From: Lachnotalea sp041821265
Lineage (GTDB): Bacteria; Bacillota; Clostridia; Lachnospirales; Lachnospiraceae
Length of the DNA stretch: 64,000 nt
Reading direction: 5' to 3'
NCBI GenBank assembly: GCA_041821265.1
Contig: JBGUEQ010000003.1
Location: 1 to 64,000, forward strand
Part shown: positions 34,764 to 43,855 of the stretch, piece after piece
How positions within the stretch are numbered: position 1 is the stretch's first letter
Layout: each line of letters begins with the position of its first letter
Notes under the pieces: generated by a model
The model's input: only the letters and a program-made list of their open reading frames with translations
Databases searched by the model: none
What the model was told of the DNA's origin: nothing
Translations under genes and position numbers: made by a program

Positions 34764-36008
34764 ATGAATAAACTTACCAAGCAAGAAAAATCTTGGATTT
34801 TGTATGATGTAGGAAATTCAGCATTTGTTTTAATGATATCAACGATTATACCAATCTATTTCAAAAACCTTGCATCTTTAGCAGGGGTTTCGGCCTCAAA
34901 TTCAACAGCATACATAAGTTATGGAATCTCATTATCGACGATTGTGGTAGCCTTATTGGGGCCAATTCTTGGAACATTAGCAGATACGAAAGATTATAAA
35001 AAGAGACTATTTGTTATAAGTGCTGGTTTAGGAATTATTGGTTGTAGTTGTCTTGCAATACCATACGGATGGTTACCTTTCCTAATTGTGTTTATTATAG
35101 CCAAAATAGGATTTTCAGGAAGTTTGATTTTTTATGATGCAATGTTAAATGATATTACTACTCCAGAAAGAATAGATCATGTATCTTCTCTTGGATATGC
35201 GTGGGGATACATTGGGAGTTGTATCCCTTTTTCCATTTCTCTGGTTTTAATTTTATCTTCGGATAAACTTGGCGTAAGTAGTACGAGTGTGACCTTATTT
35301 TCTTTTATTCTAGTTGCTGTATGGTGGACGGTAATTACCATTCCACTGTTAAAGAATTATAAGCAACTTCATTATGTAGAAACCGACGAGCATCCAGTGA
35401 AAGATGCGTTCGTGCGGTTGAGTAAAATATTTACAGAACTAAAAGAGCAAAAAAATATTATGTGGTTCGTAATTGCTTTTTTCTTTTATATTGATGGAGT
35501 ATATACTATAATTGACATGGCTACTTCTTATGGAAAAGATGTTGGAATTAGTGATAATAATCTATTGTTGGCACTTTTGTTGACACAAGTAGTTGCATTC
35601 CCATGTTCCATTTTATTTGGAAGGCTTTCAAAGAAATTCAAATCAGAGAAACTAATTAGTACTAGTATTTTAGGGTATTTGGGAATATCTTTGTTTGCAT
35701 TACAGTTAGATAGGGCGTGGGAATTTTGGTTCTTAGCTGTATGTGTAGCCGTTTTTCAAGGAGCAATTCAAGCATTGTCACGATCTTTTTTTGCAAAAAT
35801 TATTCCAATTGAAAAATCAAGTGAGTATTTTGGGATTTACGATATTTTTGGTAAAGGTGCAGCATTTCTAGGTACGTTGTTAATGGGTATATCCACTCAG
35901 ATATTTGGTACATCAAAAGCAGGTGTTGGGGTTATTTCCTTAATGTTTGTTGTTGGTTTTGCTTTATTTCGTAAGGCGGTTGCAGAAAATAATAAAGTAT
36001 TAGTGTAA
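34764..36008 (+). CDS. MFS transporter, UMF1/Atg22-like family
   Basis: A 414-residue membrane protein with 12 membrane segments. The N-terminal KSWILYDVGNSAFVLMISTIIPIYF and the later LGYAWGYIGSCIPF and ALSRSFFAKIIP blocks are typical of the UMF1 group of major facilitator proteins, related to vacuolar Atg22 amino acid exporters. It probably moves amino acids or other small solutes; direction and substrate are unknown. AGGGGGAT precedes the start. Confidence 0.9.
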   Translation: MNKLTKQEKSWILYDVGNSAFVLMISTIIPIYFKNLASLAGVSASNSTAYISYGISLSTIVVALLGPILGTLADTKDYKKRLFVISAGLGIIGCSCLAIPYGWLPFLIVFIIAKIGFSGSLIFYDAMLNDITTPERIDHVSSLGYAWGYIGSCIPFSISLVLILSSDKLGVSSTSVTLFSFILVAVWWTVITIPLLKNYKQLHYVETDEHPVKDAFVRLSKIFTELKEQKNIMWFVIAFFFYIDGVYTIIDMATSYGKDVGISDNNLLLALLLTQVVAFPCSILFGRLSKKFKSEKLISTSILGYLGISLFALQLDRAWEFWFLAVCVAVFQGAIQALSRSFFAKIIPIEKSSEYFGIYDIFGKGAAFLGTLLMGISTQIFGTSKAGVGVISLMFVVGFALFRKAVAENNKVLV

Positions 36009-36098
36009 TGGAGTGTCATAAAGATTCAGTATCGATATTACAAGATGTACACTAATTGCAATAGCTATGCATTTGGTGTGTACCTTGTAGTGAGAGGT

Positions 36099-36149
36099 AT
36101 TTCTTACGTAACTTAACAGCTAGTGTTAAGATACGGTGCGAACAGTAAC
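36099..36149 (+). repeat. Family A element, right-half fragment
   Basis: TTTCTTACGTAACTTAACAG through CGAACAGTAAC matches the right 51 bp of 55270-55402. The left part is missing. Confidence 0.75.
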
Positions 36150-36187
36150 GTAATAAAACAATACGTCTGAGAAGGTTGACGAATATA

Positions 36188-36616
36188 ATGAAATATAGTA
36201 TTCTATTTATGCAGACAAGCAGACCAAATATAAGTAAGAGGAAAAAAATAAAACAAAGAACAATATTAGGCACAATTTTATCTATCACTTTGATAATGGC
36301 ATCTACTTTGACGGTATTTGCTGCTTCGGGCTCTTATACTTCAACATATGATATGACGGGAGGAGTTTTTTCACGTTATATACAGCCAAAGTCAAAAGTA
36401 ACTGTTAGTATTAACCCAACGCAGGGATCACCTGATGTTAAAATGGGAGTTATATGGGCTAAAAAGACTGCACTTGGCTGGGATGGTCCCTTAAAGTATA
36501 CATCTTCGGTAGCTGCAGGAAGTGTTTCTTTCGATTCTTCCGAAAAAAGAAAGGTATGGTTAAGAGACTTTGCAGGTGTTCAATAGATTGGCGGTGTTAG
36601 TTTTTCATGGGATTAA
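36188..36616 (+). pseudogene. Small secreted protein with a probable premature stop
   Basis: A basic N-terminus (KRKKIKQR) and hydrophobic core ending in VFAAS form a signal peptide. The mature part is about 85 residues, beta-rich, with GSYTSTYDMTGGVFSRYIQP. Translation stops at TAG 36584-36586, but the same frame continues with IGGVSFSWD to TAA 36614-36616, which looks like the natural C-terminal strand. A nonsense mutation is therefore likely, though the 132-residue short form may still be made. The start is uncertain (ATG 36188 or 36209). The family is not recognised. The next genes (VanZ-like and a broken ABC exporter) suggest a secreted peptide or protein with export or immunity partners. 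Confidence 0.5.
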
Positions 36617-36636
36617 TAGGAAATCTGGTGACTTAG

Positions 36637-37248
36637 ATGAAAATTATTGACTTTCATATTACGACCTTTTTGTTAACATACGCAATTATACTAATAATAA
36701 CAAGAATAATCTTTCATTTTAGAAAGAATTGTTATCATAATTTTTGGTATTACATGTTGATAGAATGTTATTTGTTATTGTTAATAAAAGTGACAATATT
36801 ACCAATTTGTATATTATATCCGGAATCATTAAGTATGTTTAAATCCCAAATAGGTGAGGGTGCTATATTCTATAGAATTGTCCCTTTTTCAGGGTTTTCA
36901 CAATATTTTTACTCAATATATGGTATAATTTAATTATTAGGAAATATAATTTTATTAATGCCAATTGTTCCAATTCTAAGATGGTTATCAAGAAAAAAAA
37001 TATTATATTCAAAGATAATTGGAATAATAATAGTGTGGAGTCTTGCAATAGAAATAATACAATTTTGTATTAATAAAATAACACAATATCCTTCTCATTT
37101 AACAGATGTGAATGATGTGATTTTGAATGTATTTGGTGGGATATTAGGAATTATTTTTTGCAACATAGTTGAAGTTAAACTATATTGGATTATTGTGAAA
37201 ATTCAGAAATTTTTACTGAACATGGAAATTCAGAATGAACATGTATAA
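36637..37248 (+). pseudogene. VanZ-like membrane protein interrupted by one in-frame stop
   Basis: The frame encodes about 98 residues, a TAA at 36931-36933, then about 105 more residues in the same frame. Joined, they read as a VanZ-family protein with four to five membrane segments: VPFSGFSQYFYSI ahead of the stop, then LLGNIILLMP after it, which is the classic G-N-I-x-L-F-x-P block, and SLAIEIIQF and DVNDVILNVFGGILG near the end. A single change (for example CAA to TAA) would restore it. VanZ proteins give low-level teicoplanin resistance in enterococci; most homologues are uncharacterised. A terminator hairpin follows at 37289-37339. Confidence 0.75.
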
Positions 37249-37288
37249 GTAGATTTTATTTTTCTTTATTATAGAAATCATTAATAGA

Positions 37289-37339
37289 ACAAATGGGCTA
37301 AATTCACATTTTAATATCTGAATTTAGTCTATTTGTCTA
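37289..37339 (+). terminator. Hairpin terminator after the VanZ-like pseudogene
   Basis: CAAATGGGCTAAATTCA and TGAATTTAGTCTATTTG form a 17-bp stem with wobble pairs and a loop of about 16 nt, followed by a short T-rich segment. Confidence 0.6.
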
Positions 37340-37448
37340 TTCACGGTTAAAACATATGCAGCAGATAAAGTGGCTTTTAACAAATGAAAAATATAAGGAA
37401 TAGACAAAAAACTATGGGTGAATTTAGAATCAAAATAAAGCAAAATTA

Positions 37449-37477
37449 TTGACTGGGATAAAGCTATTCGATATACT
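37449..37477 (+). promoter_or_regulatory. Sigma-A promoter of the broken ABC exporter
   Basis: TTGACT and TATACT are separated by 17 bp, 31 bp before the first start codon. The promoter appears intact although its genes are damaged. Confidence 0.6.
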
Positions 37478-37507
37478 AGGTATTAATGACTAAAAGGGGA
37501 TATTATT

Positions 37508-38694
37508 ATGACAAAAATAAAATGTATGTTACTAATGACAGACAAAACCTGTTTGGTATTGCAGCGTTTATTATTGGGAATGGGAATAGTGATGAATATT
37601 TATGTTATAACATATTATAATTTTACATGGAAGGATGTTACGACAATGGATTTTGTTTTTAACTATATGTTTGTTTTTATATGCCTTCTTATGTATTTAT
37701 TGTGCTACATTTTTATAGCACAAAAAATACATACTTCTGTTCAAATATTATATTTATCTGGAATACCTATTTTGGCTATTGTATCCAATATTTTCATTGT
37801 GCATCTTTGGGATTAATGATTCTTTTATTCACAGCAATGATAGTAGCTGTTAATATAGAATTTTCTCATCTTGTTAGGGCTTATTCTTATGAAACACAGA
37901 TTACAGATTTTCCCAATGATTATTATTATTTATCTATTTCAGAGTCTATATTAGATAATATAAACTCAAACCAAGAACTTATAAATGATGTTTTAAATAC
38001 AGATGAAGTAGAAACTATTGGAAACTATGAATTGCAGGACGGACAATTAGATAATAATAACAGTAAAATCTATGAACTTAATTCTGTTATGCAAAAAATC
38101 AAATACCAATTATCTGATGGAAGCTGGTTTACAGGTGAAAGTGATTGGTCAGTTGATTTTAGGTGGAAATATTGCACAGAAATATAATATAGGAGACTGG
38201 GTCAATGTGTCAGATGAAAATGGTAGGAATTATAAAGGTAGGGTAATTGGCAAATTAAAAAATCCTGCTTATTTGATGCATTTGAATTACGCTCAGTATG
38301 AACAAACAGAATGTTTATCCTATGAGCAGATTCTGAATTCCTATTATGATGATATTTGCCTTATGAATCAGGATACTGGTAATTTATCGGATTTAAATAT
38401 AAAATGTGCATGGATTTTATTTTAATATGCAAAGTTTGTGGTGCTAGTTTAAAAGATATTTTGCAAATATTAGTGGGAATTTATTTTGTTGATATTATAA
38501 TTTCTGTATTATTATTTATGATCTTGCAAGTATCAAATGAAAATTTTAACATTCATAATCTTGGAGACAATAATATAATATATGGAAATATTTTTCTTAT
38601 TGTCATCTATATTATACTGGCTGGCTTGATACAAATGATATATTTATATTTTATTTTGAAAAAGTCTTTTCGTGAGATGAAAGGGAGAACATAG
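37508..38694 (+). pseudogene. ABC exporter permease (FtsX/MacB-like), frameshifted and deleted
   Basis: The coding signal moves between frames. Residues encoded at 37508-37813 hold three to four membrane segments. The signal shifts near 37805 (a lost T in CTTTGGG would restore HLLGLMILLF), continues as an extracytoplasmic domain (FSHLVRAYSYETQITDF to TGESDWSV), shifts again near 38150 to LILGGNIAQKYNIGDWV, a MacB-type core motif, and then jumps near 38405 to ICKVCGASLKDIL, the conserved R-x-x-G-A-S-x-x-D-I segment before the last membrane segments. At least two frameshifts and one internal deletion are implied. AAAGGGGAT precedes the first ATG. It was probably the permease partner of the ATPase that follows directly. 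Confidence 0.7.
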
Positions 38695-39060
38695 ATGAAA
38701 GTGGAAGTGAAAAATATTCAAAAGTCATTTATAGAGGATAAGCACAAAGTTAACATTTTGCACAGTATTTCCTATTCATTTGAAACGGAAAAAATTACAT
38801 CTATAATCGGAAAATCAGGAGGTGGAGAAAGGCAGAGGGTTGCTTTAGCAAGAGCACTAATCAAAAAACCACAATTATTATTAGCAGATGAACCAACCAG
38901 TGCTTTGGATAAAGAAAATGTGCGTGATGTATTACAATTACTACAAATGACTCATGAAAAATATAATATGACCATTATCATAGTTTCACATGATGAGAAA
39001 ATCGTTGAAATAAGTGATGTTGTTTTGAATTTTGAGGATATTAATAAAAGAGGGTTCTAA
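38695..39060 (+). pseudogene. ABC transporter ATPase with internal in-frame deletion
   Basis: The 121-residue frame is open but lacks the centre of the domain. It reads IIGKSG, the first part of Walker A, then directly GGERQRVALARALI, the signature region, followed by Walker B LLLADEPTSALD and the H-loop IIIVSHD. About 80-100 residues, including the catalytic GKST and the Q-loop, are missing. The junction AAATCAGGAGGTGG suggests recombination between TCAGGA copies encoding Walker A and the LSGGE signature. The protein cannot bind ATP normally. It follows the permease pseudogene without a gap. Confidence 0.85.
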
Positions 39061-39103
39061 CAAATAATAAATTTAGTAGTTCAATTATTCACGATGTGTT
39101 CTA

Positions 39104-39184
39104 GTAATAGAAGAGAATAAAGCAATTGCATGTGGCAGTTTTAAGGAGTTTGAAAGTAAAGTTGCAGAGATAAAAATGGTATAA
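39104..39184 (+). pseudogene. GNAT acetyltransferase remnant
   Basis: An open stretch of 26 codons reads VIEENKAIACGSFKEFESKV then AEIKMV and stops. This matches the central acetyl-CoA-side strands of GNAT acetyltransferases (typically G-C-G-x-F-K ... A-E-I-K-R-M). There is no start codon, ribosome binding site or remaining domain, so it is a fragment. Confidence 0.6.
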
Positions 39185-39235
39185 TTGATAGTCATTGAAA
39201 TAATTAGTAATAACAATTTAAATTTTAATAGGAAG

Positions 39236-39272
39236 CTAATCATATGTTACTGTGAATGGAGTGAACAGTAAC
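39236..39272 (-). repeat. Family A end fragment
   Basis: GTTACTGTGAATGGAGTGAA-CAGTAAC is the reverse complement of the left end of the family A element with one difference. Confidence 0.7.
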
Positions 39273-39433
39273 GTGTTCTCCGTTCTTATAAAAGAAATAG
39301 AAATAAAACATTTGCTATTTATCTAATGTTTCTTTATAATAGAATGAAAATATTTTAAAGAGTTTTATTTATTATGAATTTTCATACAAAAGAATTATTA
39401 CAATATTTTTTACGATGAATTAAGCCAATTTAC
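39273..39433. other. AT-rich spacer before a family C element
   Basis: No gene or clear site is seen here. Confidence 0.4.
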
Positions 39434-39619
39434 GTAACAGTTCAGCCATACCATTCATAATGTGCCAGAATATATAGATATGCCGATCAGTTTGTTAATA
39501 GACGGGCACATTATTCATGTAGGGCGTGCGCCCTATAGTAATGATGATTCAAATTGTCCTTAGAGTGCAAGCACTCACGGTCGATATGAATAATCATTTC
39601 TGCATGGCTGAACGGTTAC
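39434..39619 (+). mobile_element. Family C element, full-length (186 bp) with near-perfect target duplication
   Basis: Ends are GTAACAGTTCAGCCATA and TGCATGGCTGAACGGTTAC, a 16-bp terminal inverted repeat with one mismatch. Flanks are CAATTTAC (39426-39433) and CAATCTAC (39620-39627), an 8-bp direct repeat with one difference. Internal palindromes include CATAATGTGCC/GGGCACATTATTCATG and AGGGCGTGCGCCCT. There is no reading frame. Confidence 0.85.
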
Positions 39620-39826
39620 CAATCTACAGTAAAATTGAAGAAATAACTTTCCTAGTAATGCATATTGTGGTACGATAGGTGGATTGGCACAGGCTAAGTG
39701 AAAAAGATGAGTTGAGCAAATCATCAAAGATGCAAGGGGTTTTGTTTGCCTGGTATGAAGAATTTGGCAGTTAGGATGGGAAAGCCTATATATTATAGTT
39801 ATAAAATTGTTGGCTAGGAGATTAAG
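39620..39826. other. Upstream region of the ABC exporter gene
   Basis: The region holds no reading frame or clear promoter. TGCAAGGGGTTTTG near 39731 is the only GC-richer stretch. Confidence 0.4.
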
Positions 39827-41584
39827 ATGGAGAATAAATGGAAAAAATTAATTACATACTATAAACCTTATAAAAAATGGTTGCTTTCAGATTTGTTTTT
39901 TGCGATTTTGGGAGCAGGAATTACATTGATTATTCCACTTATTGTAAGATATATAACAAATAGCGTAGTACTTATGCAAGTGGATGAATCGTTTAAGATT
40001 ATTATGAAACTTACCATAGGTATGTTTGGACTTGTTATACTAGAAGCATTTTGTAATTTCTTTATTGCTTATTATGGGCATATCATGGGTGCTAAAATTG
40101 AATATAATATGAGAAATGAAATTTTTGCACATTATCAGAAACTTTCTTTTACGTTTTATGATAATCACAAAGTAGGACAATTGATGTCTCGTGTTACCAA
40201 TGATTTGTTTGAAATATCCGAGCTATTACACCATGGACCCGAAGATATTATTATTTCAATCATTAAATTTGTTGGTTCATTTATCATTCTAGTAAGCATA
40301 AATGAGAAGCTTACGTTCATTGCATTTGCATTCTTGCCGCTTATGATTATCTATGCATTTTACTTTAATAGAAGAATGAAAAAGGCGTTCAAAGAAAATA
40401 GAGCAAAAATAGCTGATATTAATAGTCAAATAGAGGATAATCTCTCGGGAATCAGAGTGGTAAAATCATTTGCCAATGAAGAAATTGAATTAGAAAAATT
40501 TAATGAAGGAAATTCGCGATTTGTAATTTCTAAGAAAAAGAGCTATTTTTATATGGGTGGATATCACTCCGGTCTTGGTGCAATGACAACAATGATTACG
40601 ATTGCAGTAGTATCAATTGGTTCTTTATTGATTACTAGAAATGCATTGAATATAACTGATTTGATTACGTTTCTACTATATATTAATAATTTTACGGAAC
40701 CAGTTAAAAAGCTAATTAACTTCACGGAACAGTTTCAAAATGGATGGAGTGGATATGAGCGTTTCCTTGAAATTATGGATATTCAACCAGACATTAAAGA
40801 TAGTAAAAATGCAATTACAATAAATGGTGTCAAGGGGAAAATAGAATTTGAAAATGTTGAATTCCGCTATGAGGAATCAAATGATAAAGTACTAAATAAA
40901 ATCAACCTTAAGGTGGAAGAAGGAGAGTACGTAGCGCTTGTAGGTACATCTGGTGCCGGTAAAACAACTCTATGCAGTCTTATTCCAAGATTTTATGATG
41001 TATCAGCAGGAAGAATATTAATCGATGGAATTGATGTTAAGAAAATTCAACTAAAGAATCTACGAGATAATATAGGAATAGTACAACAAGATGTATATTT
41101 ATTTGCAGGAACCATTATGGATAATATTCGGTATGGTGATCCAGAAGCTAGCGATGAGCAGATTATAGAAGCTGCTAAAAATGCCAATGCGCATGATTTT
41201 ATCATGAATTGTCCAAATGGCTATCACACAGATATTGGGCAAAGAGGTATTAAATTATCAGGTGGGCAAAAACAACGACTATCAATTGCAAGGGTATTTC
41301 TTAAGAATCCTCCAGTCTTGATTTTTGATGAGGCAACATCGGCGCTTGATAATGAAAGCGAAAGAGTAGTGCAAGAATCTCTTGAAAAATTAGCGAAAAA
41401 TAGAACAACGTTTGTAATTGCACATAGACTTTCAACGATAAGAAATGCTAAAAAAATAATTGTTTTAACAGAAAATGGAATTGAAGAACAGGGTAATCAT
41501 GATCAATTGATTGCGTTGGAAGGTATTTATGAAAGCCTTTATAACATGCAGTTTAAAAAACAAAGAATGAGCGAAAACGAGTAG
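39827..41584 (+). CDS. ABC transporter with fused permease and ATPase (MsbA/BmrA-like exporter)
   Basis: A 585-residue half-transporter with six membrane segments in residues 15-310 and an ATPase domain with Walker A VGTSGAGKTTLCSLI (about 375), signature LSGGQKQRLSIARV, Walker B VLIFDEATSALD and H-loop IAHRLST. It would dimerise to export lipids, drugs or peptides; homology alone does not say which. CTAGGAGATT precedes the start. It lies next to the degraded ABC module but is intact and of a different subfamily. Confidence 0.92.
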   Translation: MENKWKKLITYYKPYKKWLLSDLFFAILGAGITLIIPLIVRYITNSVVLMQVDESFKIIMKLTIGMFGLVILEAFCNFFIAYYGHIMGAKIEYNMRNEIFAHYQKLSFTFYDNHKVGQLMSRVTNDLFEISELLHHGPEDIIISIIKFVGSFIILVSINEKLTFIAFAFLPLMIIYAFYFNRRMKKAFKENRAKIADINSQIEDNLSGIRVVKSFANEEIELEKFNEGNSRFVISKKKSYFYMGGYHSGLGAMTTMITIAVVSIGSLLITRNALNITDLITFLLYINNFTEPVKKLINFTEQFQNGWSGYERFLEIMDIQPDIKDSKNAITINGVKGKIEFENVEFRYEESNDKVLNKINLKVEEGEYVALVGTSGAGKTTLCSLIPRFYDVSAGRILIDGIDVKKIQLKNLRDNIGIVQQDVYLFAGTIMDNIRYGDPEASDEQIIEAAKNANAHDFIMNCPNGYHTDIGQRGIKLSGGQKQRLSIARVFLKNPPVLIFDEATSALDNESERVVQESLEKLAKNRTTFVIAHRLSTIRNAKKIIVLTENGIEEQGNHDQLIALEGIYESLYNMQFKKQRMSENE

Positions 41585-41634
41585 ATAAAATGAAAGTAAA
41601 AACGAATGTAAATGGTGAAATAGCAGGGTAGGAA

Positions 41635-41695
41635 GTTTGCAGGGACGCAATTTTCGTGGGCACATTATAAAATCCGATGTCTGCGGCTGCAAACA
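41635..41695. repeat. Structured GC-richer intergenic segment
   Basis: GTTTGCAG (41635-41642) and CTGCAAAC (41688-41695) are perfect inverted 8-mers around a 45-nt centre that is GC-richer than its surroundings. It is similar in style to the other palindromic repeats but belongs to none of them. Confidence 0.4.
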
Positions 41696-41759
41696 TACGT
41701 TAAACAAAAGGATTTAAGAAACTAAAGAAATGATAGCACTGAAAAGATTAGAGGTAATT

Positions 41760-42656
41760 ATGAATTTAAATTTTAAAAAAGTGGAATTGGAAGAAAAAGA
41801 ATTTATTGATTCATTTATTAAACAACAAAGTTCAAGAAATTGTTCTATTTGTTTTGCGAATATGTATTTGTGGCAAAAACATTATAAAGTGGAATACACC
41901 ATTGTAGAGGATATGCTATTATTTAAATCGATAGATAGTAATCCGTACTTTTCTTATCCAATTGGTGGAAGTGATATAAAAAAAGCACTGAATGCAGTGA
42001 TGGAATATTGTAAGGAAAACAATATAGAATTTAAAATGTATGGATTGTCAGAAGAAGAGTTCGCTATAATAGAAAAATTATATCCTGGAGAATTTCAAGT
42101 TGAATATATTAGAGATGATGCTAATTACGTATATGAAACAGAAAAACTTATTAATTTGTCAGGAAAGAAATATCATGGAAAGAAAAATCATGTAAATAAG
42201 TTTAAATCATTGTATGCGGATTGGAAGTATGAAGATATTACCGATGAAAATGTAGCAGAGTGCATTGAGATGGCATTAGAGTGGAGAAAAATAAATTTAT
42301 GTGATGATGATGAATTAAAATCAGCTGAATTTTGCGTAACTCTCAATGCTCTTAAAAAAATTAAGCCTCTTGAATTAATTGGTGGATTAATACGAGCAAA
42401 TGAGAAAATTGTCGCAATTACAATTGGAGAACCTTTGACAAAAGATACATTTGTGGTTCATATTGAAAAGGCATTTTCAGATGTTCCAGGTGCTTATACC
42501 ATTATAAATCAAGAATTTTTAGCACATCATGCAGCGGATTATATGTACGTGAATCGTGAAGAAGATACTGGTGCAGAAGGACTTCGTAAAGCTAAATTAT
42601 CCTACAAACCAGTATTTATGGTAGAAGCGGGAATTGTTACTAAAATTCATGCTTAA
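41760..42656 (+). CDS. DUF2156 (LPG synthetase C-terminal-like) acyl/aminoacyltransferase-fold protein
   Basis: A 298-residue soluble protein with the DUF2156 pattern: an N-terminal half (FIKQQSSRNCSICFANMYLW) and a GNAT-like C-terminal half with HGKKNHVNKFKSLY, AITIGEPLTKDTFVVHIEKA and YMYVNREEDTGAEGLRKAKLSY. The domain is related to the catalytic part of phosphatidylglycerol lysyltransferase and FemX-type enzymes, but no membrane segments are present here. The substrate is unknown. AGAGGTAATT precedes the ATG at 41760, which is preferred to an upstream in-frame ATG at 41730. Confidence 0.85.
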   Translation: MNLNFKKVELEEKEFIDSFIKQQSSRNCSICFANMYLWQKHYKVEYTIVEDMLLFKSIDSNPYFSYPIGGSDIKKALNAVMEYCKENNIEFKMYGLSEEEFAIIEKLYPGEFQVEYIRDDANYVYETEKLINLSGKKYHGKKNHVNKFKSLYADWKYEDITDENVAECIEMALEWRKINLCDDDELKSAEFCVTLNALKKIKPLELIGGLIRANEKIVAITIGEPLTKDTFVVHIEKAFSDVPGAYTIINQEFLAHHAADYMYVNREEDTGAEGLRKAKLSYKPVFMVEAGIVTKIHA

Positions 42657-42780
42657 AATGATTGATTTATCAAAGCAGATTTGATAATATACTAAATGAT
42701 ACTGTAATAATGCATATAATACGATTGGAATAATAGTATTTCGAAAATGTGTAGGCATGAACTTGAGAATGGAGAATATT

Positions 42781-43836
42781 ATGGCTTGGCAGGACAATGT
42801 TAGAAGTGTGGTACCGTATGTACCAGGTGAACAGCCTAAAGTTAAAAATATTATTAAATTAAATACGAATGAGAACCCATATCCACCTTCTCCACTGGTG
42901 AAAAAAGCAATGAAAGAATTTGATACAGATATGTTGAGATTGTATCCAAATCCTGAAGCAGCAGATTTAGTAAAGGCATTGGCATTACATCATGAAGTTG
43001 AGGAAGAAAATGTATTTGTTGGAGTTGGTTCAGATGATGTGATAGCAATGTCATTTTTAACTTTTTTTAATTCTAAGAAGCCAATTTTATTTCCAGATAT
43101 CACCTATTCTTTTTATAATGTCTGGGCAGATTTGTACCATATACCATATGAAAGACCTATTCTTGATGATGCTTTTAAAATTGTGAAAGAAGATTATTAC
43201 AAAGAAAATGGTGGAGTGATTATACCAAATCCGAATGCTCCAACGGCAATTTATGAAGATTTAACTGTGATTAAAGATATTATTTGCAATAATCAAGATG
43301 TAGTTGTAATTATTGATGAAGCGTACATAGATTTTGGCGGTAAATCAGCACTAGAACTTATATCAAAGTATAAGAATTTACTTGTGGTGCAGACATATTC
43401 TAAATCACGTTCTATGGCTGGTATGCGCATTGGATATGCAATAGGAAACAAAGAATTGATTCAATGTCTAAATGCGGTTAAGAATTCATATAATTCTTAT
43501 ACAATGAATCAAACAGCGATTATAGCAGGAGTAGCGTCCTTGGAAGATAGAGAATACTTTAATTCAATGCTTAATAAAGTAATTGGAACAAGAGAACGCG
43601 CCAAAGAGGAACTGAGTAAACTTGGATTTTCATTTACAGACTCTAAAGCTAATTTTATTTTTGCAACTCATAAGGATGTGGCGGCCAAAGAAATATTTGA
43701 AGCATTAAAACGAGAAAATATTTATGTAAGATATTTTGATTCAAAGCGTATTAATAATCATCTTAGAATTTCAATTGGAACAGACGAAGAAATGGAACGA
43801 TTAATGGATGCTTTGAAAAAATATTTAAATATGTAA
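42781..43836 (+). CDS. hisC: Histidinol-phosphate aminotransferase-like PLP enzyme
   Basis: A 351-residue fold-type I aminotransferase. Motifs are NTNENPYPPSPLV near the start, IPNPNAPTA for cofactor and substrate contacts, VVIIDEAYIDF, and the PLP lysine in TYSKSRSMAGMRIGYA. The ending RISIGTDEEMERLM is typical of HisC. No other his genes are nearby, so a broader aromatic aminotransferase role is possible. ATGGAGAAT precedes ATG 42781; the upstream in-frame starts are less well placed. Confidence 0.88.
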   Translation: MAWQDNVRSVVPYVPGEQPKVKNIIKLNTNENPYPPSPLVKKAMKEFDTDMLRLYPNPEAADLVKALALHHEVEEENVFVGVGSDDVIAMSFLTFFNSKKPILFPDITYSFYNVWADLYHIPYERPILDDAFKIVKEDYYKENGGVIIPNPNAPTAIYEDLTVIKDIICNNQDVVVIIDEAYIDFGGKSALELISKYKNLLVVQTYSKSRSMAGMRIGYAIGNKELIQCLNAVKNSYNSYTMNQTAIIAGVASLEDREYFNSMLNKVIGTRERAKEELSKLGFSFTDSKANFIFATHKDVAAKEIFEALKRENIYVRYFDSKRINNHLRISIGTDEEMERLMDALKKYLNM

Positions 43837-43855
43837 TAAAGAAAGGGTTAATAAA

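Noticed and set aside
36188..36616. Lactococcin 972-type bacteriocin identity for the small secreted protein
   Set aside because: The signal peptide and ABC neighbours fit, but the tryptophan/glycine motifs of that family are not present.
36637..37248. Stop-codon recoding or readthrough as an explanation for the in-frame TAA and TAG
   Set aside because: Neighbouring genes use TAA and TAG as ordinary stops, and adjacent genes also carry frameshifts and deletions, so mutation is simpler.
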